Assembly (NCBI GenBank): GCA_024516155.1
Contig: JAJJXM010000039.1
Coordinates: 1-64,000 of the forward strand
DNA from: Pyronema omphalodes
Lineage: Eukaryota; Ascomycota; Pezizomycetes; Pezizales; Pyronemataceae
Direction: 5' to 3'
DNA length: 64,000 nucleotides
A program made the position numbers and the translations under genes. Numbering within the stretch: position 1 is the stretch's first letter; the number at the start of each line of letters is the position of its first letter. The notes below the pieces were generated by a model. It searched no databases, had not been told where the DNA came from, and saw only the letters and a program-made list of their open reading frames with translations. Of the stretch, positions 1-10,195 are shown in pieces.

Positions 1-942
1 TTCTTCCAGGGAGTCAGGCTTGCTCTTCCCCGCTCGGATTATGGTACTCGCGAGTTCCAATTCCCCGGAAGTGGCAATTGATTGGCGGGAGCGGTTTCCC
101 AGTTCCCCGGTTCTTCCTGGTTGGTTGGTGCAGTAGGCGGTTGATTTGGCGGGAGCGGTTTCACAGTTCCCCGGTTCCTTATGGTTGGCTGGCGCTTGCG
201 GGGGTTGCCGCGAAGCGCACTGAGGCGAGTCGGGATCGGCCTCGGTGGATTCCGCGCGCCTAGATCCCTGTACGCTTTCCATATCCTCGTCCTCCGACTC
301 TTCCACTTCTTCTCCTTCGTCATCTTCTTCTATACTTTCTCCCCAGATCTCTTGGATGCGAAGCTCATCTTCCTCATCCGTCTGGAGCATCTCCTTCGGT
401 CCTTCCATACCATAGGCGTGCTCCGCTTCCTCATGTATCCGTTGATTATATTCGTTTTCTGCGCCCCGTTCCGATACGGTCATGGCATGGGGCGAGGTAG
501 GAAGGCAGTTCTTTCCGCATTTCTCGAGTTGAAGACAAGTCCTTCCTTCCTTCCATTTCGATGCTGGATTGTGGTTTCCGCAACCAAGGCAGTCCCAGGA
601 TAATGGGTGCTTGCCAATGGTACCAGTGACTTGATGTCTCCCTATGTCTTTGTCACCATGGTCACCATGGCATGTGGTTAATGGTCCCCCATCAATTCCC
701 GTCCTCTACATCGAGAAACTTTCGTGCGTTAATTTTTTCGCGCAGGCAATCCCTGCTGTGCTCACATATTTTCGATCTATAAAATTCTCCGTGGCCCCCA
801 GTCGATCATGGCCGTTGTTTGGTATTCTTCTTATTTTCGTCCGATTAACTTTACTCGCAGTATATTTTTTTTCGTTCTTCTATGGTCCTACACTGAGATT
901 CATCTCGACGGTCCTGTCCGTTGTTTGACTGGTGGGCGACAG
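1..942 (-). pseudogene. Family A copy A0, pol fragment (protease to acidic linker)
   Basis: This is the 5' part of pol from a family A Ty3/gypsy element, read on the minus strand. It aligns base for base with the same region of A2 (about 18770-19730) and A5 (about 45255-46205): protease and the acidic Glu-rich linker with its NWETAP repeats. The piece runs off the left edge and stops at 942, where the 5' LTR of family B begins. Many one-base insertions and deletions relative to the other A copies break the frame. They are confined to about 1-1340 and extend into the B LTR, so sequencing error is a serious alternative to real decay. Its right ~265 bp are repeated at 8759-9030 beyond element B. 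Confidence 0.85.
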
Positions 943-1698
943 TGTCACGAACCGCTAGGGATAGCTGCTGGGAGGGAATTGTAACCACAGCTCTGGGCTG
1001 TGGTTCGTGGGTGTGACGCTGGTGATGGCGTACGTCACGGTTAGGGTTTAAGCGAAGAGGTGGTAGCTAGGGCTAGGCGAGAGGAGTTAGGGGTTAAGCG
1101 AGGGACAAGGTGGTAAGTGCGGGGGTGGAATACGAGGAGGTTTCCTCGAGGTTTGGATATATGTTTTGCTTATGTGTATTGTATTGTGTTTGCTTATGTT
1201 TTGTATTATGTTTGGTTATGTTTTGTATTATGTTTTGGTTTATATTTTGTATTGTTGTTTAGTTAGGTTTTGGGAGTCACGGTGGAGCGAAGGGTGTCTC
1301 ATGATGGATGGAATATCTGCGGGTCAGATGAAGTTGGGAAATCACATGAGCACAGGGACAAAGGTATATAAGGGGACATTTGTATTTCATTAGTCTAGTA
1401 CGCAATCAATTATCTATTTACACAAATCCTATCTACACACTGCAGTTCTATCATCTAAACCGTGACCACAAACCCAGCCCATCCCAACATACTCACCCAT
1501 CCGAATACCTACCTATTCCCCCACCCAGATCCCCATCCGACGATCCTATCAGAGGCAACGCTGCAGGGACATCCTGTGTACGAGGTAAGTACTGCCTGAG
1601 CCCGTGACTAACTCACCTAGAAGTCCAGAGCCGAACCCGATTGCATAGCAATCCGACGGTTGTATCGCCTGTCGGCCGTGTGTAGCCGGATTTTGACA
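943..1698 (+). repeat. Family B 5' LTR
   Basis: Starts TGTCACGAACC and ends GATTTTGACA, so the termini form the TGTCA/TGACA inverted pair. It matches the 3' LTR at 8013-8758. Differences are many single-base indels in the first ~400 bp and almost none after about 1340. U3 begins with the copy of the ORF3 tail. A possible short intron (GTAAGT near 1585, CTAAC and CTAG near 1607-1620) lies in the transcribed leader. Confidence 0.9.
1365..1409 (+). promoter_or_regulatory. Family B LTR core promoter and predicted transcript start
   Basis: A TATATAAG box begins at 1365. ACGCAATCAA lies at 1400-1409, 35 bp downstream, where an RNA polymerase II start would be expected. The same ten bases sit 37 bp downstream of TATAAG in family A. 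The transcript start is inferred from spacing and from complementarity to the priming site at 1700-1709. Confidence 0.65.
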
Positions 1699-1711
1699 TT
1701 TGATTGCGTCC
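1699..1711 (+). other. Family B primer-binding site of self-priming type
   Basis: The bases after the LTR read TTTGATTGCGTCC, which is not a TGG-type tRNA site. TTGATTGCGT (1700-1709) is the exact reverse complement of ACGCAATCAA at the predicted mRNA 5' end (1400-1409), as in the Tf1/sushi group, where the 5' end of the mRNA primes reverse transcription. The first 13 bases are identical in family A. Confidence 0.7.
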
Positions 1712-1792
1712 TCCGAACGACACCCGATACAACTAAGGAAGCACGAAGGGCTTCAACCACAACTAAGGAAAAAATAAGAAACAACCAATACC

Positions 1793-2877
1793 GTGGATCC
1801 GTTCCGATTGCAGGAGCTGAGCGAGGTTATCGAAAGGGAAGCCACCGGTCCAGCGAGCCCAGTAACCCCCGAACACCGATCCCGCCCACAGACTCCGGAT
1901 TCACCGGGACCAGCGCAGATTCCCGAGGACATAGCCTCCATAATGGCCTCTCAACAGGGAACGAGCGGTATGACGCCACCCTCGGTCGTGATGACCCAGG
2001 AGCAGCTTCAACAACTGTTCCAACAACTCACATATCGACCCTCTCCCGACCAGTAATCCCAAGGTCGAGGATCCCGAACTCTATCACGGCGAGAGGACGA
2101 AGCTTCGGGCTTTCCTAACTCAGTGCGAGCTGAAGTTCAACTGTGAACCGAACAGGTTCGACAGTGATATTAAAAAGGTTAATTACGCCAGTTCGCGGTG
2201 CCGGGGAAATGCGTGGTCATGGATTGAACCCTCCATCGAGAGAGGGAGGAGCACGTACACCACCTGGGAGGCATTCAAGACTGCCGTCTCGAGAGCATTT
2301 GGAGAGGCAGATTCCAGGGAAGTAGCGAGGAGGAAATTCAAAAATGTCCGTCAGGGAAATCGGTCCGCCGCAGCGTATTGGGCCGAGTTCCAGAGAATCA
2401 TCGCGGACCTGCGTTACAACGACGAAATCTACATTGATCAGTTCAGCGATGGACTTCATGTGGACGTACAAAGGCAACTCGCCATCCTCGAGACCCGTCC
2501 GACGAAGATAATCGATTTCGCAAACAAAGCAATTGCATTGGACAACCGGCTGTTCAATTTCCGGACCCTGCGAAACTGATTCGAACCTCAGTACCAGAAT
2601 TTCCATCCGAGGAACGGCCACCAGGGATCGACCTTCTCGGAACCCGAGCCGATGGAACTGGATGCCACTCGGAGGGGCAGGCCCTAGGGATAGGACCGAG
2701 GAAGAGAAACGACGAAAAAACAACGAGTGTTTCAACTGCGGGAAGACGGGCCACTATGCCGCCAAATGCCCCCACAAGAAACCAATGGGGGAACGACGAA
2801 CGTACCGGGCGGCAGAAGCCAACATCGACGAGGAACAAGTCGAAGAAAGAGCGGGAAAAGAGGATCCCCAGGAGTAA
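1793..2877 (+). pseudogene. gag: Family B gag (capsid/nucleocapsid), frameshifted
   Basis: Structural Gag polyprotein. Homology with family A Gag starts at a GTG at 1793 (A at -3, G at +4). An in-frame TAA lies 18 bases upstream and I see no ATG between the predicted transcript start and about 1943, so GTG is the likely initiator. Order: Pro/Ser/Thr-rich N-terminus, retrotransposon gag domain (about 2080-2560), and one zinc knuckle CFNCGKTGHYAAKC near 2730. Breaks: a base lost near 2050 and further frame changes to about 2690, plus a TGA at 2577 where A copies have an Arg codon, consistent with a C-to-T change. Stop TAA at 2875-2877. Confidence 0.8.
2853..2859 (+). promoter_or_regulatory. Putative -1 ribosomal frameshift heptamer, family B
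   Basis: G_GGA_AAA in the gag frame (GCG GGA AAA), six codons before the gag stop. Pol continues in the -1 frame across the stop. The same heptamer stands at the same place in every family A gag end seen here, which supports programmed -1 frameshifting for Gag-Pol. Confidence 0.6.
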
Positions 2878-4681
2878 AAAAACAAGGTGGACTTCTGGGG
2901 ACGAAGAGTTCCGCCGAACCAGACAATCCGGAACCAGCCTACATGATATCGAGCGTAGGGGCCATACCGGCGAGATGAAAAGATCATATTGAAGGTAGTA
3001 ATAAAAGGAAAAGATAATCGAGAACACACCACGACGGCCATGGTGGACTGTGGAGCGACGGAGAACTTCATCGATAAGGAATATGCGGAAAAGGTGGGGA
3101 TTCCGTTGAAAAAGAAGGACGTCCCACGAAGGGTGTTGGCAGTGGACGGACGAGAGATAGCTAGTGGACCAGTCACCCACGAAGCTATGGTAAAATTACA
3201 GATCAACAACCATCAGGAGGATATTCGGACTGCATTGTAATCACGATTGGAAACTCACCTATCATTGTGGGACTTCCATGGCTCCGAACGCACAACCCCA
3301 GTATCGACTGGAACGAGGGAAGAGTTACGTTCGACTCGGCGCGTTGCGCTAAGAGGTGCCTAGGGACCTCGACCGTCACCTCACGCGACCACGGTAACGG
3401 AAAACGACGCTATTCAGCAATATCGACTGGACACTGCGCAGGCCGCAGCCAGGGAAGAAAGAATATGCGAAGCAAGTTGGGAAGAAAGGAAGGAAACCTG
3501 GGGAAGGTAGAACGAGGAAAAAGGAACAAGAAGCGGCGCCGTGGCGAAGAAGGAACGGAAAGGACCAGGAAAGAGAGGGGGAAGAGGAGCAACAAGGAAG
3601 GGTCCAAGTCGGGGCACAAGATGATCTCCTTCGAAGGGAATTCGAGGAGGACATGGGGAAGGACGAAGAAGAAGAGGAGCTACAAGGAACCTGGGAAGAC
3701 GGACAAGGTGATGCCTCTTCAAATAAGGGTCGAGAAGGACCAGGAGGAGGAGGAACGAAAAGAGATCGAAGGTAGCGAACAAAACGATCCTTTTCGAATG
3801 CAGACTGAGGAAAAGGAACGGGAAAGAGGAGGAATGGAAAGAGTCCCGGGATGCTGCACAAAACGATCCTTTTCGAATGCAGCCCGAAGGGAAAGAAGAA
3901 AAGGAGGAACGGAAACGGACCCGGGGAACTGCACAGAACGACCCTTTTCGAATGCAGCCCGAGGAAGGGGAAGAAATAAAAGAGGAACGGAAACGGATCC
4001 GGGATGGTGCCGAAAGGGATCCTTTTCGAATGCAGGCCGATGGAAACGAGGAAGATGGGGAAGATGAGGAGGAATCGGAAGGAAACCTTGACTGGATCGC
4101 TTACGCCGCCATGGGATCGCTCCAGGATGAGCGGTATGGCTCCGTTCGGGAACCCGTATCCCAGGGTTCAGCCAAACAGCAGGGAACCGACCCCGCGTTC
4201 GGCTGGTGACATCGTTCCGGTCGAATATCACGACTTCTTGCATGTATTCGATAAGGAAGAAGTGTCGGGACGACCCCCACACCGCCATCACGACCATCGG
4301 ATTCCGTTGGTGAAGGGAGGGGTTCCACCATTCGAACCCCTTCGAGCATTGGACGAGGGAAGGTTGAAAACGTTAAGAGAATACTTGGACACGAGCCTGG
4401 AGAAGGGATGGATACGCCGCTCGACATCACCGGCGGGGGCCCCGATTCATTTTGTGAAAAAGAAGGATGGCACACTAAGACTCTGTGTGGATTATCGGGG
4501 GCTTAACGAGATCACAGTGAAAGATAGAACACCTCTCCCGTTGATAGGGGAAGCGTTGGATCGACTATCCAACGCAAAGATATACACGAAACTCGACGTA
4601 CGGGACGCCTATCATAACCTGCGAATCGCAAAGGGGGACGAATGGAATGACCGCTTTTCGGACGAAATACGGTCTTTTTGA
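2860..4681 (+). pseudogene. pol: Family B pol, protease, linker and first half of RT (frameshifted)
   Basis: Continuation of gag in the -1 frame. Protease: VDCGATENFID (Asp-Cys-Gly-Ala-Thr active-site motif) near 3042-3075, then MGLPWLRTHNPSIDW after breaks. The linker is long, Glu/Arg/Lys-rich and carries a tandem repeat (3775-4040). RT begins near 4210 (HHDHRIPL, then [19 protein letters not shown]). Breaks: an extra G near 2956, two extra bases around 3230-3245, and one inserted base near 4645 that throws RT out of frame. The rest of RT continues in the frame at 4647-7175. Confidence 0.8.
3775..4040 (+). repeat. Tandem repeat in family B protease-RT linker
   Basis: Four units of roughly 75-83 bp, each with a near-identical core that encodes DPFRMQ (cores near 3783, 3863, 3942, 4017), separated by Glu/Arg-rich spacers. 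Family A has no counterpart; its linker instead carries NWETAPAKS repeats. Confidence 0.8.
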
Positions 4682-7175
4682 ATATTTGGTCATGCCATTC
4701 GGTCTTACCAACGCTCCAGCATCCTTTCAGAGGTGGATGAACGAGGTCCTCAGCGACTATCTAGACATCTTCTGTCTGGCATACCTCGACGACATCCTCA
4801 TCTACTCGGATGATCTGCAGCAACACCAACAACATGTGAGAAAGGTTTTGGAACGGGTGGATAAGGTAAAGTTGAGGCTCAAGGCCTCAAAATGCGAGTT
4901 TCACACCACAGAGACGGAGTACTTGGGATATATCATCTCACCAACGGGGATAAGGATGGATCCGGAGAAGGTAAGAGCAGTGGCAGAATGGAGGGAACCG
5001 ACAAACGTGAAGGGAATCCAGAGTTTCATAGGGTTCGCCAACTTCTATAGGAGGTTTATCCGGGATTTTAGCAAGATTACGGCGCCTCTTACAAAACTGA
5101 CGAGGAAGGATGTAACATGGAAATGGGACGACGCGGCTAAATCAGCATTCGAACAGCTGAAACGGGCAATGATTTCTGAACCTATCCTACGACATTTTGA
5201 CCCCACAAAACCCTTAACCCTGGAGACAGATGCGTCGGATTACGCCATCGGAGCAGTCTGCTCGCAACCGGACGACCAAGGCATCCTGCATCCCTTGGGA
5301 TACTTCTCACGCAAACTGAAGGACCCGGAATTAAATTACGATATACACGATAAAGAACTCCTCGCCATAGTTGAAGGCCTAAATAAATGGGGCACCTACT
5401 GCAAGAATACTCGACACAAGATTACTATATTGACGGACCATAAAAATTTGGAATATTGGACTACAAAAAAAGACCTAAACCTACGGCAGGCGAGGTGGGC
5501 GGAAATGTTGGCGAATTACGACTTCGCAATAACATATCGACCCGGCAAACTGGCGGGAAAGCCCGACATCCTATCGAGAGAATCAGGAGATTCTCCTTGG
5601 GAAGGGGAGCTGAAACACAGGCAGAACAGGGAACGAGTTCTTTTGCCGCCGCAGACCTTCTGGATCAACTCTGCCGAGGTCATGGAAATACAGGTCGACG
5701 AGGAATTGTTAAAAGAAATCCAACAGAAAACAAGGGAGGATCAGGAGATACAGGAGATATTAAGGAAATTACGAACTGGGGAGAAGATAGACCGGAAGGT
5801 GGCATTGGGACTTTGCGAAGAACGAGAGGGGCTGTTGCTGTATGAGGGATTAATATGGGTACCAGACGACCATGGGTTGCGGCTACGGCTCCTACATGAC
5901 CACCATGATGCACTCGTTGCGGGACACCCAGGGCGGGCGAGGACCTTGGAGCTAATCAGTAGGAATTATTATTGGCCTCAGCAACGCCAATATGTCAACC
6001 GATACGTAGACCACTGCGATACCTGCAAGAGGATTAAGCCAGTCAGGCACGCTCCTTTCGGGCTCCTGAAGCCCTTACAGCCATCATCGAGGCCGTGGGA
6101 TTCAGTGTCCATGGATTTTATCACTGGACTGCCGTCAAGAGGAGGAAACAACGCCCTATGGGTAATTGTGGATCGGTTCACGAAGATGGCTCACTTCGTA
6201 GCCTGTGCGGATACGATGGGGCCAAAGGAACTGGCGGATGGATTCCTGAGGCATGTGGTCAGGGCCCACGGACTTCCTAACGATATCGTCTCCGACCGCG
6301 GGTCTCTGTTCACCTCGACGTTTTGGAAGCGAGTGATGGGGGCAATGGGGACGTCAAGGAAGCTCAGCACCGCATTCCACCCCGAGACCGACGGACAGAC
6401 CGAACGCACGAACGCCACCCTCGAACAGTACCTGCGGGCGTACTGCAATTACCAACAGGACGACTGGGAAAAGCTACTCCCAATGGCGGAGTTTTGCTAT
6501 AACAACACTCAATCCGAGACAACAAAGGTAACCCCCTTCTTCGCGAATTATGGGTATCATCCGCGGTTCGCACCCAGCCTAGGAAAAATAGAAGGAGGAT
6601 TCCCGGAGGTGGCGGAATACGTCTCAGCCCTCACCAACCTCCACCGGGAACTACAGGCAGAAATCGGATATGCACAGGCTGCCCAGGCAGAACAGGCAAA
6701 TCGGAAGAGACACCCGGATCCCGTACTCAGGGAGGGGGATAGGGTGTGGTTGCGGAGGAAAAACGTGAAGACAACTCGCCCATCCAGCAAGTTGGATTAC
6801 AAGCTGATGGGACCATACACCATCCTCGAGCGAGTGGGGACAAGAGCGTATAAATTGGATCTCCCCGCCAGTGTGAAAATACACCCCGTATTCCACATCT
6901 CATTGCTCGAGCTGGCTCAACCCACCCTTACACCGATCCCCGGGCACGTCCAACCTCCTCCCCCACCAATTGTTATTGAGGACGAAGAAGAATGGGAAGT
7001 GGAGGAGATAGTTGATTCCCGCTATCATCGAAACCGACTCCAGTATCGTGTACGTTGGACGGGATTCCCTGATCCCGACCGAACTTGGTACCCATCGGAG
7101 AACTTCACGAATTCCCCCGACGCTATCCGACGATTCCACACAACCTACCCAAGAAAACCGGCCCCAAGGTTGTAA
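4647..7175 (+). CDS. pol: Family B pol: RT fingers/palm to chromodomain
   Basis: An open stretch of 842 codons covering most of Pol. In order: RT palm with [12 protein letters not shown] (near 4780-4815), thumb, RNase H (LETDASDYAIGAV near 5222), integrase zinc domain with H-H-C-C (HH near 5900, HCDTC near 6012-6026), integrase core with Asp in SMDFITGLP (near 6110), Asp in VSDRGSLF (near 6292) and Glu in DGQTERTNATLE (near 6415), then a GPY-like region and a C-terminal chromodomain (WEVEEIVDSRYH to WYPSENF, about 6990-7105). The chromodomain places it among chromoviruses. It is not a separate gene: the first codon is simply where the frame opens after the insertion near 4645. Confidence 0.9.
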   Translation: MTAFRTKYGLFEYLVMPFGLTNAPASFQRWMNEVLSDYLDIFCLAYLDDILIYSDDLQQHQQHVRKVLERVDKVKLRLKASKCEFHTTETEYLGYIISPTGIRMDPEKVRAVAEWREPTNVKGIQSFIGFANFYRRFIRDFSKITAPLTKLTRKDVTWKWDDAAKSAFEQLKRAMISEPILRHFDPTKPLTLETDASDYAIGAVCSQPDDQGILHPLGYFSRKLKDPELNYDIHDKELLAIVEGLNKWGTYCKNTRHKITILTDHKNLEYWTTKKDLNLRQARWAEMLANYDFAITYRPGKLAGKPDILSRESGDSPWEGELKHRQNRERVLLPPQTFWINSAEVMEIQVDEELLKEIQQKTREDQEIQEILRKLRTGEKIDRKVALGLCEEREGLLLYEGLIWVPDDHGLRLRLLHDHHDALVAGHPGRARTLELISRNYYWPQQRQYVNRYVDHCDTCKRIKPVRHAPFGLLKPLQPSSRPWDSVSMDFITGLPSRGGNNALWVIVDRFTKMAHFVACADTMGPKELADGFLRHVVRAHGLPNDIVSDRGSLFTSTFWKRVMGAMGTSRKLSTAFHPETDGQTERTNATLEQYLRAYCNYQQDDWEKLLPMAEFCYNNTQSETTKVTPFFANYGYHPRFAPSLGKIEGGFPEVAEYVSALTNLHRELQAEIGYAQAAQAEQANRKRHPDPVLREGDRVWLRRKNVKTTRPSSKLDYKLMGPYTILERVGTRAYKLDLPASVKIHPVFHISLLELAQPTLTPIPGHVQPPPPPIVIEDEEEWEVEEIVDSRYHRNRLQYRVRWTGFPDPDRTWYPSENFTNSPDAIRRFHTTYPRKPAPRL

Positions 7176-7180
7176 AAACC

Positions 7181-8119
7181 ATGGCTAGCCCCATCAACCC
7201 CGAGAACGACCAACAATCCGGCGGCTGGTACCGCCAGGATGCCCCATCACCGACAACCACGTATCCCCCACACGATGCCCAACACTGGACCTTTTGTTAC
7301 GACGACTACTGCGCCACACATCGACAATCGAAAGAAAACTACAACTATTTTCCAACCGCTGGGCGGAAAGGAACCAACGAATGCAACTGCGGACGGACGC
7401 ACGATCCCGAGTTAGAGGCTGTGATCAGGAAGAAACATTTGGACGTTCGGAAGGCCTGTCGGGCCTGGCAGCGAGGGAAGAGGGTCTGCTACGACTGTGG
7501 GTTTCTGGTTAACATGGACGGCCATGAAGCCAGATGCGGTGCCACAGGGCCTGCCCGCTCCACGACAACTCCCGCTCCGACACCGGATGAACCGACCCCC
7601 GTCCCGGAGAAAGACCAGCAGCACCCCAACGGGGAACAGCCACCAACAGCACCCGAGCTGGCCTCGGAAACCTCGAGCGAGACTTTGATGGAGAAGAGGT
7701 ACGTCCCTGTTTACCTCATGTCTCCGAACAGGGACCCCGAACGACTCGCAATAAACCTCTCTTTCTACGGACCACCCACTGGAAAGGAAGAGGTGCCACC
7801 GCCGACCCACACCCCACCGCCATTCGAGGGGTCCTCGTTGCCGGAGCACTCCAGCACTGGTTTCGGAGGAGACTCTCCCCGCCCCCAACGACTATCCGGC
7901 AGATGCCGCCGCCAGAACCGCAATCGCCGTCGGCAGCGACAACCCCGAACTCGTCCCCATGGGGAACCTCAGACAAGCCTCGTCGGAGTCTCGGCCTGGA
8001 GGGGGGAGCTACTGTCACGAACCGCTAGGGATATGCTTCTGGGAGGGATTGTAACCACAGCTGGGCTGTGGTTCGTGGGTGTGACGCTGGGGATGGCGTA
8101 CGTCACCGTTAGGGTTTAA
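7181..8119 (+). CDS. Family B ORF3: Cys/His-rich tail-anchored protein, 312 aa
   Basis: Third ORF, starting at the ATG five bases after the pol stop and ending 107 bp inside the 3' LTR. Residues 35-119 hold conserved metal-ligand candidates: H35-x3-C39-x4-C44-x2-H47, C68-x-C70-x3-H74 and C103-x2-C106-x8-H115-x3-C119. A Pro/Thr-rich spacer follows, then an Arg-rich stretch (about 250-270), the block GVSAWRGELLS, and one hydrophobic segment at the very C-terminus (MLLGGIVTTAGLWFVGVTLGM). There is no N-terminal signal peptide, so a tail-anchored topology is inferred. Family A ORF3 shares every Cys/His and the C-terminal block despite a diverged spacer. I recognise no known family; envelope-like or assembly roles are speculation. 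Confidence 0.85.
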   Translation: MASPINPENDQQSGGWYRQDAPSPTTTYPPHDAQHWTFCYDDYCATHRQSKENYNYFPTAGRKGTNECNCGRTHDPELEAVIRKKHLDVRKACRAWQRGKRVCYDCGFLVNMDGHEARCGATGPARSTTTPAPTPDEPTPVPEKDQQHPNGEQPPTAPELASETSSETLMEKRYVPVYLMSPNRDPERLAINLSFYGPPTGKEEVPPPTHTPPPFEGSSLPEHSSTGFGGDSPRPQRLSGRCRRQNRNRRRQRQPRTRPHGEPQTSLVGVSAWRGELLSRTARDMLLGGIVTTAGLWFVGVTLGMAYVTVRV

Positions 8120-8758
8120 GCGAAGAGGTGGAGCTAGGGCTAGGCGAGAGGAGTTAGGGTTAAGCGAGGGACAAGGGGGAAGTGCGGGGTGGAACGAGGA
8201 GGGTTTCCTCGAGGTTTGGAATATGTTTTGCTTATGTATTGTATTGTGTTTTGCTTATGTTTTGTATTATGTTTTAGTTATGTTTTGTATTATGTTTTGG
8301 TTTATATTTGTATTGTGTTTTAGTTAGGTTTTGGGAGTCACGGTGGAGCGAAGGGTGTCTCATGATGGATGGAATATCTGCGGGTCAGATAAGTTGGGAA
8401 ATCACATGAGCACAGGGACAAAGGTATATAAGGGGACATTTGTATTTCATTAGTCTAGTACGCAATCAATTATCTATTTACACAAATCCTATCTACACAC
8501 TGCAGTTCTATCATCTAAACCGTGACCACAAACCCAGCCCATCCCAACATACTCACCCATCCGAATACCTACCTATTCCCCCACCCAGATCCCCATCCGA
8601 CGATCCTATCAGAGGCAACGCTGCAGGGACATCCTGTGTACGAGGTAAGTACTGCCTGAGCCCGTGACTAACTCACCTAGAAGTCCAGAGCCGAACCCGA
8701 TTGCATAGCAATCCGACGGTTGTATCGCCTGTCGGCCGTGTGTAGCCGGATTTTGACA
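8013..8758 (+). repeat. Family B 3' LTR
   Basis: Begins TGTCACGAACC and ends TTTTGACA. It is preceded by a purine tract (GGAGGGGGGAG, 8000-8008) that would be the polypurine plus-strand primer. The first 107 bp encode the end of ORF3. It is followed at 8759 by family A sequence that duplicates part of the left flank. Confidence 0.9.
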
Positions 8759-10195
8759 GTTACTGGGCCCCCATCTAATTCCCGTCCGTCTACCGCGAGA
8801 ACCTTTCGTGGGGTTAATTTTTTCGCGCAGGGCAATCCCTGCTGTCTCACATATTTTCGATCTATAAAATTCTCCGTGGCCCCGCAGTCGATCATGGCCG
8901 TTGTTTGGTATTCTTTCTTATTTCGTCCGATTAACTTTACTCGCAGGATAGTTTTTTCGTTTCTTCCGTATGGTCCTACACTCGAGATTCTATCCGCCGG
9001 TCCTGCCGTGGTTGAACTGGTGGGCGACTGTTGCCCCAGGAATCCACCTTTTCCTTTTATTCCTGGGGGTTCTCTTTTCCCGACGTCTCACCGAGTCCCT
9101 CTTCTACCAATGTAGTTTCCGCTGCTCTGAATAGTTTCTTACTTGGGCACTTCGCAGCGTAGTGTCCCACCTTTCCACAGTTAAAACATTCGTTATTCCG
9201 CTTCCGCCTATCCTCCTCCGTCCTATCCCTTGGTTTCGGTCGACGAGTGGAATCTAATTCCATTGGTTCGGGGTCGGAGAGTCGAGATTCGTGTCCCTGC
9301 CCCTTAAGATGGGGGTGGTGATAGAATTGAGGTTCATACCGAGTCCTCAGGGTTCGGAAGTTGAATAGTCGGTTGTCTAATGCTATGGCCTTGTTGGCGA
9401 ACTCCGTGAGATCCGTTGGTCGTTCATCAAGGAGTGCCAACTGTCGTTGGACGTCTGTGTTTAGTCCATCACTGAATTGATCGATGTAGGTCTCGTCATT
9501 GTATCTTAAATCGGATTTGATCCTTTGAAATTCGGCCCAGTATGCAGCGGCGGATCGCGCGCCCTGCCTGATCATCTTGAACTTTCTTCTTGCTACTTCT
9601 TTTGAGTCGGCTTCCCCGAAAGCCCTACTAACAGCAGTCTTAAAGGCCTCCCAGGTCGTGTATACGCTTTTCCCCTCCTTGATGGACGGCTCGATCCATG
9701 CCCAAGCGTTACCTCTACAGCGGGAGCTCGCATAGTTCACCTTTTTCTGTTCGGTGTCGAATCTATTCCCTTCACAATTGAACTTCAGTTCGCATTGCGT
9801 CAGGAATGCCCTCAGCTTAGTCCGTTCGCCGTAGTACAGCTCCGGGTCTTCCACCTTGGGGTTACTGTTTGTCGTGGGGCGATGGAGTTGAATGAGGATC
9901 TGGTTCAACTGCTCCTGGGTCATCGTCACCGGAGTGACAAGTCCCAATCCTGCCGGGGTCGCCATTTCCGCAGGGTCGTCGGTAGAGGTATGGGGGAGTT
10001 CGGGTGATTCGGGGGTCTGGGGTCTGGATGGTTGTTCGGGGGTCACTGGGCTTGCCGATCCGGTCGGTTCTTGTTCGATATGTTCTCCGAGCTCTTTTAG
10101 CTGAAAGGACGCCACTGTGTGCGCCTTCTTCTGGGTTTTCTGGGTCTTCTGGGTCTTCGTTCCGCGTTGGGTGTCGTACACAGGACGCAATCAAA
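8759..10195 (-). mobile_element. Family A copy A1, 5' internal region (leader, gag, start of pol)
   Basis: Minus-strand family A sequence continuous with LTR 10196-11043: self-priming site, intact gag, the -1 heptamer (minus strand at 9075-9081) and the start of pol with protease Asp-Cys-Gly-Ala-Thr near 8890. It stops at 8759, where the B 3' LTR begins; the rest of the copy is A0 at 1-942. The two parts overlap by about 270 bp. Confidence 0.85.
9057..10115 (-). CDS. gag: Family A gag (copy A1), intact
   Basis: Gag polyprotein of about 352 residues if started at the GTG at 10115. This is the codon where similarity to family B begins, in the context ACA-GTG-G. The frame is open further upstream (TQK-type repeats whose number varies between copies), but I see no ATG until the MATPAG codon. 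Contents: Pro/Thr/Ser-rich N-terminus, gag domain (VEDPELYYGERTKL to LDNRLFNFRTL), an EPMELD motif, and one zinc knuckle CFNCGKVGHYAAKC near 9145-9186. The end GKENPQE-stop overlaps the -1 heptamer. Located in the cytoplasmic particle; binds element RNA. Confidence 0.85.
   Translation of the reverse strand: MASFQLKELGEHIEQEPTGSASPVTPEQPSRPQTPESPELPHTSTDDPAEMATPAGLGLVTPVTMTQEQLNQILIQLHRPTTNSNPKVEDPELYYGERTKLRAFLTQCELKFNCEGNRFDTEQKKVNYASSRCRGNAWAWIEPSIKEGKSVYTTWEAFKTAVSRAFGEADSKEVARRKFKMIRQGARSAAAYWAEFQRIKSDLRYNDETYIDQFSDGLNTDVQRQLALLDERPTDLTEFANKAIALDNRLFNFRTLRTRYEPQFYHHPHLKGQGHESRLSDPEPMELDSTRRPKPRDRTEEDRRKRNNECFNCGKVGHYAAKCPSKKLFRAAETTLVEEGLGETSGKENPQE

Larger units (their letters stand above)
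943..8758 (+). mobile_element. Family B Ty3/gypsy chromovirus with third ORF, complete but mutated
   Basis: A full-length LTR retrotransposon: 5' LTR, self-priming site, gag, pol (protease, reverse transcriptase, RNase H, integrase, chromodomain), ORF3 and 3' LTR. It is a relative of family A, collinear with it at the protein level throughout. Gag and the first third of pol carry several frameshifts, while the region from mid-RT to the integrase C-terminus is one 842-codon frame. The element lies inside a family A copy (A0/A1), but not with a 5-bp target duplication: about 270 bp of A sequence is present on both sides. It is unlikely to be autonomous in this form. Confidence 0.9.
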
